Shown: one piece after another, positions 43,011 to 53,194 of the stretch | Position numbering within the stretch: the stretch's first letter is position 1 | How the letters are laid out: the number at the start of each line of letters is the position of its first letter | Assembly (NCBI RefSeq): GCF_900537085.1 | Contig: NZ_UNRE01000009.1 | Span: forward strand, 67,001-131,000 | Reading direction: 5' to 3' | Length of the DNA stretch: 64,000 nt | Source of the DNA: Agarivorans sp. Alg241-V36 | GTDB taxonomy: Bacteria > Pseudomonadota > Gammaproteobacteria > Enterobacterales > Celerinatantimonadaceae | Translations under genes and position numbers: made by a program | Notes under the pieces: model-generated | Told to the model about the DNA's origin: nothing | What the model saw: the letters and a program-made list of their open reading frames with translations, nothing else | Databases searched by the model: none

Positions 43011-44810
43011 ATGAGCACAGACTTTAACTTTCAACACCCGCCCTTTGATCAGCTTGAGCCTAAGCAGCGTGAACTGGTGTCTAGCAACCTCGATATTCAC
43101 TATTTTCAAAGCCAACAAAAAATTGTGACTGCAGGCGCGCAGGCCGCTAGCTTGTTCATCATTATTAAAGGCCAAGTTGAAGAACGAGCCGACAACAACG
43201 ACGAAGTTTTTGCTCACTATACTCTGGAAGATTGGTTTGATGTGCGTTCGCAATTTGGCGGCTATGCTAAGCACGACTACATCGCCTTAGAAGAAACCTT
43301 ATGTTATGCCCTCCCTAGTCAGACATTTCGTCGTTTAGTGAGTGAAAACAGTGACTTTGGTGATTATTTCCAACGTGATTTGGCCACCCGCCATCAACTG
43401 GTTGAATCTCGTGAAGGTAATAAAAACTTAGCCGAATTTATCCTCACCACCATTGATGAACGCAACGTACAACCCGCGGTGGTGATAGAAGGTGAAACCT
43501 CATTACAGCAAGCCACGCTAATTATGCGTGAGCAAAAGTTAGAGTCACTATTGGTTAATCACGATGGCTGCTTTGGCATGCTTACCGGCACCGATTTATT
43601 GCATGCCGCGGTGTTAGTTCAACAATCATTAGATACTCCAGTTTGCCAGTTGGCGAACTTCAATTTAATTAGCGTGAACAAAGGTGATTTTTTGTTTAAC
43701 GCCATGCTGTTGATGACCCGCAACAGCATCGAACGAGTGGTCGTTAAAGAGCAGCAAAAGATCATTGGCATACTTGAGATGGCTCACCTGCTTAGCTTGT
43801 TCTCAACCCACTCTCACGTGCTGGCTTTGCGGATTGCTCGCGCCTCTAGCATTGAGGAACTCAGCGAAGCGGCGCATACCCTCAATAAACTGGTAGAAAA
43901 CCTCTGCAATAACGGTATTCGTACTTTGTTTATTATGAAGCTGCTGGCCACCATGAATGAGCAAATTATTAGCCGAGTATTTGAGTTAAGCATTCCTCAG
44001 CAGCACCACAATCACATTTGCTTAATGGTAATGGGCAGCGAAGGGCGCGGTGAGCAAATCGTAAAAACCGACCAAGATAACGGCTTAGTCATTGAAGATG
44101 GCTACGATTGGCCAGAGCGACAGCAGCAATTAAATCAATTTAGCGAATACCTGCTTGAGCTGGGTTACCCGCCTTGCCCCGGCAAGATTATGGTAAACAA
44201 CCCGGAATGGGTGCAGCAACAAAGCCAATGGAGCGACACCATCGCCAAATGGATAGAAACCGGCCACGGCGATGCCATGATGAACTTAGCCATAGTATTA
44301 GACGCCCACGCGATTGCTGGCAACAAAAGCCTGCTACGAAGATTACGTAAAGATCTTATGGCGCAAATGGCAAATCGCAGCGTTACCTTGGCATTTTTCG
44401 CCCAGCCCGCGCTTAAGTTCCATACCCCGCTTACTTTGTTTGGCAACATAAAAACCAAGCAAGCGGGTTTAGATATTAAGAAAGGCGGTATTTTTCCTAT
44501 TGTGCATGGGGTGAGAGCTCTGGCCTTAGAGCACTCCATTGGCCCCACTAATACCCTAGAACGCATCGAGCAGCTGGCGCTGTTAAAAGTGCTGGATGAA
44601 GATAGCGCTGCTAATCTTAAAGAAGCCTTATTGCTGTTTTTTAAACTACGTATTCAACAGCTGTTCCCCGCTGAAGATGAGCAGGACTACCACGTACTTA
44701 AGTTGGATAAGCTCAACCATAGCCAACGTGACTTATTGCGCCATGGTTTGCATGTAGTGAAGAAGTTTAAACAGCTGTTGGCGCTGCACTTTAATATTCG
44801 TGATTATTAG
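43011..44810 (+). CDS. DUF294 nucleotidyltransferase with cNMP-binding and CBS domains
   Basis: The product has about 599 residues. A cyclic-nucleotide-binding-like domain covers about 15-130. Two CBS motifs cover about 150-280. A DUF294 putative nucleotidyltransferase follows (about 300-440) with GSEGRGEQIVKTDQDNGL, whose GS and DxD pattern is typical of the nucleotidyltransferase fold. A helical C-terminal DUF294 tail ends it. The ATG at 43011 with GTGAGG upstream is preferred over one 21 bp earlier. It is followed 8 bp later by the exonuclease. Both occur next to crbS/acs in vibrios and relatives. Exact biochemical role unknown. Confidence 0.88.
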   Translation: MSTDFNFQHPPFDQLEPKQRELVSSNLDIHYFQSQQKIVTAGAQAASLFIIIKGQVEERADNNDEVFAHYTLEDWFDVRSQFGGYAKHDYIALEETLCYALPSQTFRRLVSENSDFGDYFQRDLATRHQLVESREGNKNLAEFILTTIDERNVQPAVVIEGETSLQQATLIMREQKLESLLVNHDGCFGMLTGTDLLHAAVLVQQSLDTPVCQLANFNLISVNKGDFLFNAMLLMTRNSIERVVVKEQQKIIGILEMAHLLSLFSTHSHVLALRIARASSIEELSEAAHTLNKLVENLCNNGIRTLFIMKLLATMNEQIISRVFELSIPQQHHNHICLMVMGSEGRGEQIVKTDQDNGLVIEDGYDWPERQQQLNQFSEYLLELGYPPCPGKIMVNNPEWVQQQSQWSDTIAKWIETGHGDAMMNLAIVLDAHAIAGNKSLLRRLRKDLMAQMANRSVTLAFFAQPALKFHTPLTLFGNIKTKQAGLDIKKGGIFPIVHGVRALALEHSIGPTNTLERIEQLALLKVLDEDSAANLKEALLLFFKLRIQQLFPAEDEQDYHVLKLDKLNHSQRDLLRHGLHVVKKFKQLLALHFNIRDY

Positions 44811-44818
44811 GTAGCTCG

Positions 44819-45451
44819 ATGTTGCAACGTTTGCTTTATCAACGAAGATTTCGAGACAGTGAATTTGCCACACTGTTTGCCCCCTATCGCGGTAAGGAAT
44901 ATGTAGCGCTGGATCTCGAAACCACCAGCCTCGATACCAAGTTGGCCGACATCGTCTCCATGGGCGCGGTCATCATCAGCGAAAATCGCATTTTGGCTAG
45001 CCAATGTTTCGATATTAAAATTCGCGCCACCAGCAAGTTAGCTGGCGACTCAATTAAAGTGCACCGCTTGCGCCACAGTGATTTAGCCCAAGCCAGCAGC
45101 ATAGAAGAAGCTTTACCAAAACTACTGCAGTTTATTGGGCCGCGCCCGATTGTTGGATATAACATTGGCTACGATCAACGGATCTTAAATCGCCACTGTA
45201 AAGAACGTTACGGCTTTAAGCTGGTAAATCCGCTAGTTGATGTTGGCCGTATGTTTGCCGATAAAGTCCATGTAGACCACGTAGGCATTAGTCCCAATCA
45301 AGATCTTGTGCATATTTGCCAAAGTTTAGGCATTCCCCTGTCGGGCCGTCACCAAGCCATTGATGATGCCATCACCGCCGCCATGATTTACCTGCGTTTA
45401 CAATTTGGACCAAGACCAACCAGCGCCATCCCTCAAGCTATAAGTGCTTAA
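44819..45451 (+). CDS. DnaQ-like 3'-5' exonuclease
   Basis: This 210-residue DEDDh exonuclease has Exo I (VALDLETTSLD), Exo II (YNIGYDQRIL) and Exo III (GRHQAIDDA, the His and final Asp) all intact. It resembles the PolC/DnaQ epsilon family without polymerase-binding tail evidence. It begins 8 bp after the DUF294 gene, so the two are probably co-transcribed. Its place beside acs and crbS is conserved in related bacteria; the link to acetate metabolism is unexplained. Confidence 0.9.
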   Translation: MLQRLLYQRRFRDSEFATLFAPYRGKEYVALDLETTSLDTKLADIVSMGAVIISENRILASQCFDIKIRATSKLAGDSIKVHRLRHSDLAQASSIEEALPKLLQFIGPRPIVGYNIGYDQRILNRHCKERYGFKLVNPLVDVGRMFADKVHVDHVGISPNQDLVHICQSLGIPLSGRHQAIDDAITAAMIYLRLQFGPRPTSAIPQAISA

Positions 45452-45610
45452 TATTATTGATGAAGATAACGCTAATATGAATCGAGTTTCATCATTAATC
45501 TAGCCACTTAGCGCTTAATCACAGCCCCAGAGTTTGCCTCCCAAATCTTCTAGAACCAGCAAATGTTTAAGGCTACATTAGGCGCAGTTTTCTCCTAATT
45601 GGAAAGTCTA

Positions 45611-46423
45611 ATGAAAAAGCTTAGCTTGTTAATGCTGCTCTCTAGCACTCTCTCTTACTCGGCCATTGCTGAGCCGGTAAACCAAGATACCTTGGCGCAA
45701 ACCGGTGCCCTAAATACCAGTAAAACACCACTATTTGGCGCCGAGGTTTATAGCAATGATAAGGTGCTTTACGGTAAATTTGTGACTCGTATGAAGCTAG
45801 TGTCTAGCCCTGGGGTGGTATCTTCATTTTTCACCTATGACAATGAATCTTGGCAGGGTAAAGGCAAACCTTGGAGTGAGATTGATTTTGAGGCCATTGG
45901 TAAAACACCCAACCAATTGCAAACTAACTTAATCACCGGTCAACTCAATAGTCGCAAGCACAGCGAAAAGAAACACCAAGTACCTCAGTTAGAAGACTTC
46001 GTTGAATACACTATCACTTGGACACCCGATGAAATCATTTGGCAGGTAGATGGTAAAACTGTACGCCACGACACCGCCGACAATTCTAAACAAGTTGTAG
46101 CCATGCGCGACATTCCGCAAAGCTACCGCATGAATATTTGGATCTCTGAAGCCGTTGGCTGGGTCGGCCGCTTTAAAGCAGACAGCCTGCCTCTGCATCA
46201 AGTCGTCGATTGGATGGAGTTTTATGAATACCAAGAAAACGGCGAGTTCAGCCTAGCGTGGCGTGACGATTTTACTAGCTTCGATGAAAAACGCTGGGGT
46301 AAAGGTGATTGGGGCTTTGAGTCTAACCTGGTTACCTTCTCACCCAAGAACGCCAATATTGTTGATGGCAAGTTAGTGCTAAGCCTTAGCGAAGAAGGCA
46401 TGAAACTTAACTACAGCGAATAA
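45611..46423 (+). CDS. Circularly permuted GH16 glucanase (lichenase-like)
   Basis: The product has 270 residues, with a signal peptide (cleavage after SAIA). The GH16 catalytic motif EIDFE (E90, D92, E94) lies only 90 residues from the start. It is preceded by FGAEVYSNDKVLYGKFVTRMKL and followed by the usual TWTPDEIIWQVDG and WMEFYEY strands. The strand pair that normally opens GH16 proteins, DDFTSFDEKRWGKGDW, comes last (about 213-262). This is the order of the naturally permuted 1,3-1,4-beta-glucanase of Fibrobacter succinogenes. The ATG at 45611 has GGAAAG upstream. Substrate (mixed-linkage beta-glucan) is inferred by resemblance. Confidence 0.9.
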   Translation: MKKLSLLMLLSSTLSYSAIAEPVNQDTLAQTGALNTSKTPLFGAEVYSNDKVLYGKFVTRMKLVSSPGVVSSFFTYDNESWQGKGKPWSEIDFEAIGKTPNQLQTNLITGQLNSRKHSEKKHQVPQLEDFVEYTITWTPDEIIWQVDGKTVRHDTADNSKQVVAMRDIPQSYRMNIWISEAVGWVGRFKADSLPLHQVVDWMEFYEYQENGEFSLAWRDDFTSFDEKRWGKGDWGFESNLVTFSPKNANIVDGKLVLSLSEEGMKLNYSE

Positions 46424-46431
46424 GCTCATGT

Positions 46432-46460
46432 GCAATCCCAGCTTCTTAAGTTGGGATTGC
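46432..46460 (+). terminator. Stem-loop after the GH16 gene
   Basis: GCAATCCCA (46432-46440) pairs with TGGGATTGC (46452-46460), 9 bp after the stop at 46423. No T run follows. Confidence 0.55.
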
Positions 46461-46516
46461 AGCTATTACCACAAAATACTCACGTTTGCGGCAAATTATA
46501 ATTTGCCAAGCCCAAG

Positions 46517-47026
46517 CTAGTTATATTGCGTCTCACTGGTACGGTCGAAGATTTCGCCTTGGCTACCATCAAGGGTGATCTTAATTCGACCAGTATTGTA
46601 ACGGGTAATCATTACTTTTGAGTTGGCCTTCAAAGCGACTTCATCGGCTTGGGTTATTTCCATCACATTACCCGTAGTTGACTCCACTAGGTACTGAAAG
46701 GCCTCTATCTCTTTATTGTTGTTGGCTTCGATTGCAGCGCCTACTAAGCCGATTACTGCCAAGGCCGCTCCCGCATCACGTGCATGCTCACTACGCCCTG
46801 CTCCAGCCATAATACCGCCAGCTGTTGCCACTGCTAATCCAGTATGTAGACCTTGTTTATCAATATCAGAAGGCTTTACTCTCACCTGAGTAACACTAAG
46901 AACCACTGCTCGCGTCACCTGAACTGCACTTTCATCGGAGTTATGTACCGTTGGATCATAGCGGTCAGCCATACTTGAACATGCGCTGGTAACAATAACC
47001 ATGGCAATGACGAGAAGTTTTTTCAT
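46517..47026 (-). CDS. SlyB-like glycine-zipper lipoprotein
   Basis: The product has 169 residues. MKKLLVIAMVIVTSAC is a lipoprotein signal with Cys16 lipidated. A glycine-zipper segment (ATAGGIMAGAGRSEHARDAGAALAVIG) follows, similar to the outer-membrane SlyB/PcP family, then a C-terminal beta domain (TGRIKITLDGSQGEIFDR). The ATG at 47026 follows GGGAAACACC; upstream in-frame codons would hide the signal. Likely outer-membrane anchored; role in envelope stability is only inferred from relatives. Confidence 0.82.
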   Translation of the reverse strand: MKKLLVIAMVIVTSACSSMADRYDPTVHNSDESAVQVTRAVVLSVTQVRVKPSDIDKQGLHTGLAVATAGGIMAGAGRSEHARDAGAALAVIGLVGAAIEANNNKEIEAFQYLVESTTGNVMEITQADEVALKANSKVMITRYNTGRIKITLDGSQGEIFDRTSETQYN

Positions 47027-47399
47027 GGTGTTTCCCATTTGAAGTTGCTTAAAAACCCAAATGTACACGCACCTAAGCAAGATCTTAAACGAAGGCCTTT
47101 AAGTGAAACTAACAGATTAAGCCACCTCCACTTTCCGCCAAAATCATCAAGCCGAAAAAGCACTAACAAGAGAGAGTTGCTACAGTTCACAAATTAATCC
47201 AACACAGGCCGTGAGCCGCCTCTCAGTTTCAACTCGCAACATAAAAAATCACTTTGATTAATAAAGCATTTTACTATTCTTCACAAATAATTAACCAAAA
47301 GTCTAATTGTCGACAACCTGTGTCGGTGCGAGTCTAGATTCATATCTGAGACGTCAATGACGATATCCCGCCTCACATCGAGGAAGCAAGGAGAGGAAG
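47027..47399 (+). promoter_or_regulatory. Upstream region of acs
   Basis: This 373-bp gene-free stretch holds the acs leader with a good ribosome site (AAGGAGAGGAAG ending at 47399). A 10-bp palindrome TTGTCGACAA (47307-47316) lies about 90 bp before the start codon. By context CrbR should act here, but I know no CrbR consensus to test. Confidence 0.5.
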
Positions 47400-49352
47400 A
47401 TGAGTGAACAAAAGCTGTACCCCGTTAAAGCAAACATTGCAGACAACTGCTTGTTAAACGATCAGCAATATCTAGATATGTATCAAGAGTCTATCACCCA
47501 GCCTGATCAATTTTGGGGGAAGCACGGTAACGAGTTACTCGATTGGATCCAGCCTTTTAGCAAAGTAAAAAACACCTCCTACGATCCTGGCCACGTAAGC
47601 ATTAAATGGTTTGAAGATGGCCTGCTTAACGTAAGCGCCAACTGTATCGACCGTCACCTTAAGGATCGTGGCGATGAAGTGGCGATTATTTGGGAAGGCG
47701 ACAGCCCAGAAGAAGACAGCAAACTCACCTTTAATGAGCTCTACGAAAAAGTGTGTAAGTTTTCTAATGCCTTAAAAGAGCAAGGTGTTAAAAAAGGTGA
47801 AGTGGTATGTTTGTATATGCCAATGGTGCCAGAAGCTGCAGTCGCCATGTTAGCTTGTACCCGTATTGGCGCTGTTCACTCCATTGTATTTGGCGGCTTT
47901 TCTCCGGAAGCCTTATCCGGTCGAATCATTGATTCAAATTCTAAATACGTAATTACCGCCGACGAAGGAGTGCGCGGCGGACGCGGCGTACCATTAAAAG
48001 CCAACGTAGACCAAGCCTTAGAAAACCCAGATTGTGCCTTTGTTAAAAGCGTAGTGGTATTAAAACGCACTGGCGGCGAAGTAAATTGGAATGCCAACCG
48101 CGATGTTTGGTGGCACGAAGTTACCGAAAACCAGCCAGCCGAATGTTCGCCAGAGCCAATGAATGCGGAAGACCCGCTGTTCATCCTTTACACCTCTGGC
48201 TCAACTGGCAAACCTAAAGGGGTACTACATACCACCGGCGGCTACCTGCTTTACGCGACCATGACCTTTAAGTATGTGTTTGATTACCACCCAGGTGATA
48301 TTTACTGGTGTACCGCCGACGTGGGTTGGATTACCGGCCACAGCTATTTGGTTTACGGACCGCTTGCCAATGGCGCAACCACGATCTTGTTTGAAGGTGT
48401 GCCCAACTACCCTACTTCTGCACGCATGAGCGAAGTATGTGATAAACACCAAGTGACCATTTTATACACCGCCCCTACTGCAATTCGGGCATTGATGGCC
48501 CAAGGCGATGCCGCCGTGCAAGGCACCAGCCGAAGCAGCCTGCGGATTATGGGCTCGGTAGGCGAACCGATTAACCCAGAAGCTTGGGAATGGTATTACC
48601 GCACTATTGGTGATGAACGCTGCCCGATTGTCGACACTTGGTGGCAAACCGAAACCGGCGGTATTTTAATAACCCCACTGCCCGGTGCAACCGCGCTTAA
48701 ACCAGGCTCGGCCACTCGTCCCTTCTTTGGTGTACAACCGGCCTTAGTCGATAACGAAGGCAATGAGCTAGAAGGAGCCGCCGAAGGTAACCTAATTATA
48801 AAAGACAGTTGGCCGGGGCAAATGCGCACCGTATATGGTGACCACGAGCGCTTTGAGCAAACTTATTTCTCCACCTTCCCTGGCACCTATACCACTGGTG
48901 ATGGTGCGCGCCGCGATGAGGATGGTTATTTCTGGATTACCGGTCGTGTAGATGACGTACTTAACGTAAGTGGTCACCGTATGGGAACCGCCGAAATTGA
49001 AAGTGCCCTGGTTGCTCATCCTAAGATCTCAGAAGCGGCTGTGGTTGGTGTTCCTCATGAAATTAAAGGCCAAGGCATTTACGCCTACATCACTTTAATG
49101 GCGGGCGAAGAAGCCAGCGCAGAGTTGCATAAAGAAGTAAAAGCTTGGGTACGTAAAGAAATTGGCCCCATTGCTACACCGGATATTTTACATTGGGCCG
49201 AAGCCCTACCGAAAACCCGTTCTGGCAAAATTATGCGCCGCATTCTGCGCAAAATTGCCACTAACGAGACCGACTCATTGGGTGATACTTCAACCCTTGC
49301 CGACCCGTCGGTGGTTGATAAGTTAATTGAAGAAAAATCTAACGCTGCTTAA
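47400..49352 (+). CDS. acs: Acetyl-CoA synthetase
   Basis: This 650-residue AMP-forming acetate-CoA ligase converts acetate, ATP and CoA to acetyl-CoA. The P-loop-like [21 protein letters not shown], the [18 protein letters not shown] hinge and the C-terminal acetylation Lys in [11 protein letters not shown] are all present. The AAGGAGAGGAAG site fixes the start. It belongs with crbR and crbS in this window, which suggests regulation by acetate availability; the Lys is the usual target of reversible acetylation. Confidence 0.99.
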   Translation: MSEQKLYPVKANIADNCLLNDQQYLDMYQESITQPDQFWGKHGNELLDWIQPFSKVKNTSYDPGHVSIKWFEDGLLNVSANCIDRHLKDRGDEVAIIWEGDSPEEDSKLTFNELYEKVCKFSNALKEQGVKKGEVVCLYMPMVPEAAVAMLACTRIGAVHSIVFGGFSPEALSGRIIDSNSKYVITADEGVRGGRGVPLKANVDQALENPDCAFVKSVVVLKRTGGEVNWNANRDVWWHEVTENQPAECSPEPMNAEDPLFILYTSGSTGKPKGVLHTTGGYLLYATMTFKYVFDYHPGDIYWCTADVGWITGHSYLVYGPLANGATTILFEGVPNYPTSARMSEVCDKHQVTILYTAPTAIRALMAQGDAAVQGTSRSSLRIMGSVGEPINPEAWEWYYRTIGDERCPIVDTWWQTETGGILITPLPGATALKPGSATRPFFGVQPALVDNEGNELEGAAEGNLIIKDSWPGQMRTVYGDHERFEQTYFSTFPGTYTTGDGARRDEDGYFWITGRVDDVLNVSGHRMGTAEIESALVAHPKISEAAVVGVPHEIKGQGIYAYITLMAGEEASAELHKEVKAWVRKEIGPIATPDILHWAEALPKTRSGKIMRRILRKIATNETDSLGDTSTLADPSVVDKLIEEKSNAA

Positions 49353-49362
49353 TCAGCAATAA

Positions 49363-49387
49363 AGCCGCTTTAATTAGCGGCTTTTTT
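49363..49387 (+). terminator. Intrinsic terminator of acs
   Basis: AGCCGCT/AGCGGCT with a 6-nt loop is followed by TTTTTT. Confidence 0.9.
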
Positions 49388-49566
49388 CTATCTGTAAGCA
49401 GCCTCTACTACTTAAGGTGTAGCTCAAAGTTAACAGCCTTTAGCAAAAATCATGTAACCAGCCCTCACAAAATTTAGTTAGATCAAGAATACTGTCACTG
49501 ATTATCGATACACTACTCAACAATTTTCACCAAGCAATTAACTTCTGAACAAGGATGGAGAAGAAG

Positions 49567-49926
49567 ATGATGAATGTATTAAAAAGCTTAGTGCTTTGCA
49601 GTTTAATGGGTGTATTGTCGGTTCAAGCCTCCGAACGCTCAGAACTTGCTTGGCAACGTGTAGAACAACAACAAGCTATTTTGATTGATGTACGTAGCGA
49701 AGGGGAGTTTGACCAAGGCCACCTAAGCCAAGCTCATAACATTCCACACACTGTGATTGCCCAACAAATTGCCGCCATTACCAAAGATAAAAGCCAGCCC
49801 ATCGTGGTGTATTGCCGCTCGGGAAACCGCTCCGGTTATGCATTGCAGGTTCTGCAAGCCATGGGCTATCAGCAGGTCGTTAACGGTGGTGGTTTAAAGG
49901 AAATGCTCGCCTCTAAAAGCCACTAA
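49567..49926 (+). CDS. Periplasmic rhodanese-like sulfurtransferase (PspE type)
   Basis: The product has 119 residues: a signal peptide (cleavage near VQA) and one rhodanese domain (about 25-115). The active-site loop is VVYCRSGNRSGYAL, so the catalytic Cys is present. The start with GGAG 6 bp upstream is preferred to an ATG 12 bp earlier. It resembles PspE, a periplasmic thiosulfate:cyanide sulfurtransferase. Substrate unknown. Confidence 0.87.
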   Translation: MMNVLKSLVLCSLMGVLSVQASERSELAWQRVEQQQAILIDVRSEGEFDQGHLSQAHNIPHTVIAQQIAAITKDKSQPIVVYCRSGNRSGYALQVLQAMGYQQVVNGGGLKEMLASKSH

Positions 49927-49940
49927 GATGCTTACACAAA

Positions 49941-49970
49941 AACGCCGCTACTTAAATTAGTAGCGGCGTT
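49941..49970. terminator. Bidirectional terminator, rhodanese and RND permease
   Basis: AACGCCGCTA/TAGCGGCGTT forms a strong stem with A's on the left and TTTT on the right, serving both converging genes. Confidence 0.85.
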
Positions 49971-49991
49971 TTCTATTACTCAGTATTTAAG

Positions 49992-52900
49992 CTACTTAGC
50001 TGCCAATATATCTGCTTCTAAGGCTAATGGCGTGGCTTGCTCACTGGCTTTAGGGTTACGTTTAGCCAGCAAATAGTAGAACAACGGGGTAAGCAGTAGA
50101 CCAAAAATGGTCACCCCAATCATGCCAGAAAATACTGCAACGCCCATGGCTTGGCGCATCTCAGCCCCCTCGCCCGTCGAGAACACCATCGGCACTACTC
50201 CCATAATAAAGGCAATTGAGGTCATCAAGATTGGCCGCAAACGTAGCCTTGATGCTTCTAATACTGCCTCCATTACCGTGCGGCCTTGGTCTTGCAATTC
50301 CTTAGCAAACTCAACAATTAAAATGGCGTTCTTGGTGGCCAAACCTACTAGCACAATCAAACCAATTTGGGTGAAGATGTTGTTATCCCCACCCCATAGC
50401 AATACACCACTAATCGCCGACAATAAGGTCATCGGGATAATTAGAATAATCGCTATTGGCAAACGCAAGCTTTCGTATTGCGCAGCTAGGACCATGAATA
50501 CCAAGATAATCACCAAAGGATAAATCAGCATTGCGGTATTGCCCGACAGCTTTTGCTGATAGGTAAGCTCGGTCCACTCAAAGGTCATGCCTATGGGCAA
50601 GGTTTCTGCCAATATCTGCTCGATGGCAGCTTGCGCTTCGCCTGAGCTATAACCAGGTGCTGGACCACCGTTGATTTCTGCGGTGGTATAACCGTTGTAG
50701 TGCATCACTCGGTCTGGACCTGCCACATAAGATACATCAACAAAGGAGCCTAGCGGGATCATCGCGCCATCGGCATTTCTCACCTTAAGCTGACTAATCT
50801 GCTCTGGCGACTGCCTAAAAGACTCATCGGCTTGGATATTCACCTGATAGGTTCTACCAAACTTATTAAAATCATTCACATAAGTAGACCCCATGTAAGC
50901 TTGCAAGGTTGAGAATACCTCATCAATGGCCACTCCCTGTTGCATGGCTTTGGTTCTATCCAAATCCAAATCAAGCTGCGGCACATTCACTTGGTAACTT
51001 GAAAAAATGCCGGTAAGCGCTGGCGTTGCCCAGGCTTTTTGCATCACTTGCATGGTGACATTGGCTAACTCTTCATAACCCAAATTGGCGCGGTCTTGAA
51101 TCTGCAGCCTAAAGCCACCAATGGTGCCTAAACCCTGCACCGGTGGTGGTGGAAATATCGCAATAAAGGCTTCTTGAATACCGGAAAACTGCTGGTTAAG
51201 TGCGCCAGCAATAGCATTAGCCGAAAGACTTGGGTCTTGGCGTTGATCAAAATCGGCCAAAGGGGTAAACAAAATCGCGCTATTTGGGCTGTTGGTAAAG
51301 CCATTAATGCTTAAACCAGGAAAGGCCACTGCGTGCTCAACACCAGGTTGCGCCAGCGCAATCTCAGACATCTTTTTCACCACCGCTTCGGTGCGCTCTA
51401 AAGAGGCGGCATCGGGCAGTTGAGCAAACGCCACTAAGTATTGTTTATCTTGCCCAGGCACATAACCAGTAGGTGTAGTGTCAAACTGGTAGGCAGTAAG
51501 GCCTAACAGACCCACGTAAATAACCCCTACTAAGGCCGATAAACGAATGGTCTTTTTGATGATGCCGCCATAAACATTGGCACCTTTGTTAAACAAACGA
51601 TTAAACGGCGCAAAAATCAGTTTGCCAAACAAACTGTCCATAATTCGGGTTAAACGGTCTTTAGGTTCGTCATGCCCTTTTAGCAACAAGGCCGACAAAG
51701 CAGGGCTCAAGGTGAGCGAGTTAATCGCCGAAATAAAGGTCGAGATAGTAATGGTTAAAGCAAACTGTTTATAAAACTGTCCGGTTAGGCCAGACATAAA
51801 GGCAGTAGGAATAAACACCGCTGCCAATACCAAGGTGGTTGCCACAATGGGCCCGGTTACCTCTTTCATGGCGCGCTGCGTCGCGGCCACTGGGTTTAAA
51901 CCCTCGGCAATATTTCGTTCAACATTTTCCACCACCACAATGGCGTCGTCCACCACGATACCAATGGCCAATACCAAACCAAATAAAGACAAGGCATTAA
52001 GCGAAAAGCCCATCAGGTGCATAAAGGCAAAGGTACCCACCAACGACACGGGTACAGCAACTAAAGGAATAATTGAAGCGCGCCAGGTTTGTAAGAACAG
52101 CACCACCACCAATACCACCAGCAGTACTGCTTCAAACAAGGTTTTAACTACCGCTTCAATGGAGCCACGAACAAATACCGTTGGATCGTAAACCGTGTCG
52201 TAGTTTAGGCCTTCAGGAAAGTTTTGCGCTAATTCGGCCATACGCGCCCGTACATCTTCAGAGATCTGGATAGCGTTCGAGCCAGATGCTTGAAACACAC
52301 CAATGGCAATTGCATCCTTGTTATCCAGTAGTGAACGAAGCGCATAACTGCTCGCCCCTAGCTCTACACGTGCCACATCGCGTAAGCGACTAATTTCGCC
52401 TTGCTCGCCCACTTTAATGATGATGTTTTCAAACTCTTCAGTGGTGTTTAAACGCCCTTTCACGTTAATCAAAATCTGAAAATCAGACTCACCACTGGGC
52501 TGTGCGCCTAAGCTACCTGCAGCTGCTTGCTGATTTTGTTCTCTAATTGAGGCAATAATTTGATTCGGGTTTAAACCCAAAGCAGCCACTTTATTGGGAT
52601 CTAACCAAATGCGTAAGCTGTAATCGCCAGCGCCAAACAAACGCACTGCGCCCACGCCTTCTATTCGCGCTAACTCATCTTTAACGTTAAGTGCCGCATA
52701 GTTAGACAGGTACAGTAAATCGTAGCGATCTTCTGGTGAACTTAAGTGAACCACCATGGTGAGATCGGGAGAGGACTTTTCGGTCACAATACCCAAACGT
52801 TGCACTTCAAGCGGCAAGCGCGGTGTGGCGCGATCTACACGGCTTTGCACCTGGGTTTGTGCTTGGTCGATATCGGTGCCAATGGCAAAGGTCACGGTAA

Positions 52901-53171
52901 GTGTCATACGGCCATCAGATGTCGCTTGCGAAGACATATACAACATGTCTTCCACGCCGTTAATTTCTTGCTCCAGCGGAGACGCCACCGTTTCGGCAAT
53001 TACCTTAGGGTTAGCCCCTGGGTAATTGGCGGTAACAACCACGGTAGGCGGCACCACTTCTGGATATTCGGTAATTGGTAATTGCCACACTGCAATTGCA
53101 CCGCCAATAAACATCAGCAGCGATATAACGGCCGCAAAAATCGGCCGTTTAATAAAAAACTGAGAAAACAT
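49992..53171 (-). CDS. RND multidrug efflux permease, MexF-like (HAE1)
   Basis: The product has 1059 residues. It begins FFIKRPIFAAVISLL and PITEYPEVVPPTVVV as MexF-type pumps do. The two large periplasmic loops and 12 helices are in place, and the proton-relay Asp pair is present in GIVVDDAIVVVEN (helix 4). Length is normal for AcrB/MexF. It lies 23 bp after the adaptor gene on the same strand. No outer-membrane factor gene is adjacent, so a TolC-type channel must be encoded elsewhere. Confidence 0.96.
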   Translation of the reverse strand: MFSQFFIKRPIFAAVISLLMFIGGAIAVWQLPITEYPEVVPPTVVVTANYPGANPKVIAETVASPLEQEINGVEDMLYMSSQATSDGRMTLTVTFAIGTDIDQAQTQVQSRVDRATPRLPLEVQRLGIVTEKSSPDLTMVVHLSSPEDRYDLLYLSNYAALNVKDELARIEGVGAVRLFGAGDYSLRIWLDPNKVAALGLNPNQIIASIREQNQQAAAGSLGAQPSGESDFQILINVKGRLNTTEEFENIIIKVGEQGEISRLRDVARVELGASSYALRSLLDNKDAIAIGVFQASGSNAIQISEDVRARMAELAQNFPEGLNYDTVYDPTVFVRGSIEAVVKTLFEAVLLVVLVVVLFLQTWRASIIPLVAVPVSLVGTFAFMHLMGFSLNALSLFGLVLAIGIVVDDAIVVVENVERNIAEGLNPVAATQRAMKEVTGPIVATTLVLAAVFIPTAFMSGLTGQFYKQFALTITISTFISAINSLTLSPALSALLLKGHDEPKDRLTRIMDSLFGKLIFAPFNRLFNKGANVYGGIIKKTIRLSALVGVIYVGLLGLTAYQFDTTPTGYVPGQDKQYLVAFAQLPDAASLERTEAVVKKMSEIALAQPGVEHAVAFPGLSINGFTNSPNSAILFTPLADFDQRQDPSLSANAIAGALNQQFSGIQEAFIAIFPPPPVQGLGTIGGFRLQIQDRANLGYEELANVTMQVMQKAWATPALTGIFSSYQVNVPQLDLDLDRTKAMQQGVAIDEVFSTLQAYMGSTYVNDFNKFGRTYQVNIQADESFRQSPEQISQLKVRNADGAMIPLGSFVDVSYVAGPDRVMHYNGYTTAEINGGPAPGYSSGEAQAAIEQILAETLPIGMTFEWTELTYQQKLSGNTAMLIYPLVIILVFMVLAAQYESLRLPIAIILIIPMTLLSAISGVLLWGGDNNIFTQIGLIVLVGLATKNAILIVEFAKELQDQGRTVMEAVLEASRLRLRPILMTSIAFIMGVVPMVFSTGEGAEMRQAMGVAVFSGMIGVTIFGLLLTPLFYYLLAKRNPKASEQATPLALEADILAAK

Positions 53172-53194
53172 GGGCGAATCTATCCTTGTTGAAC

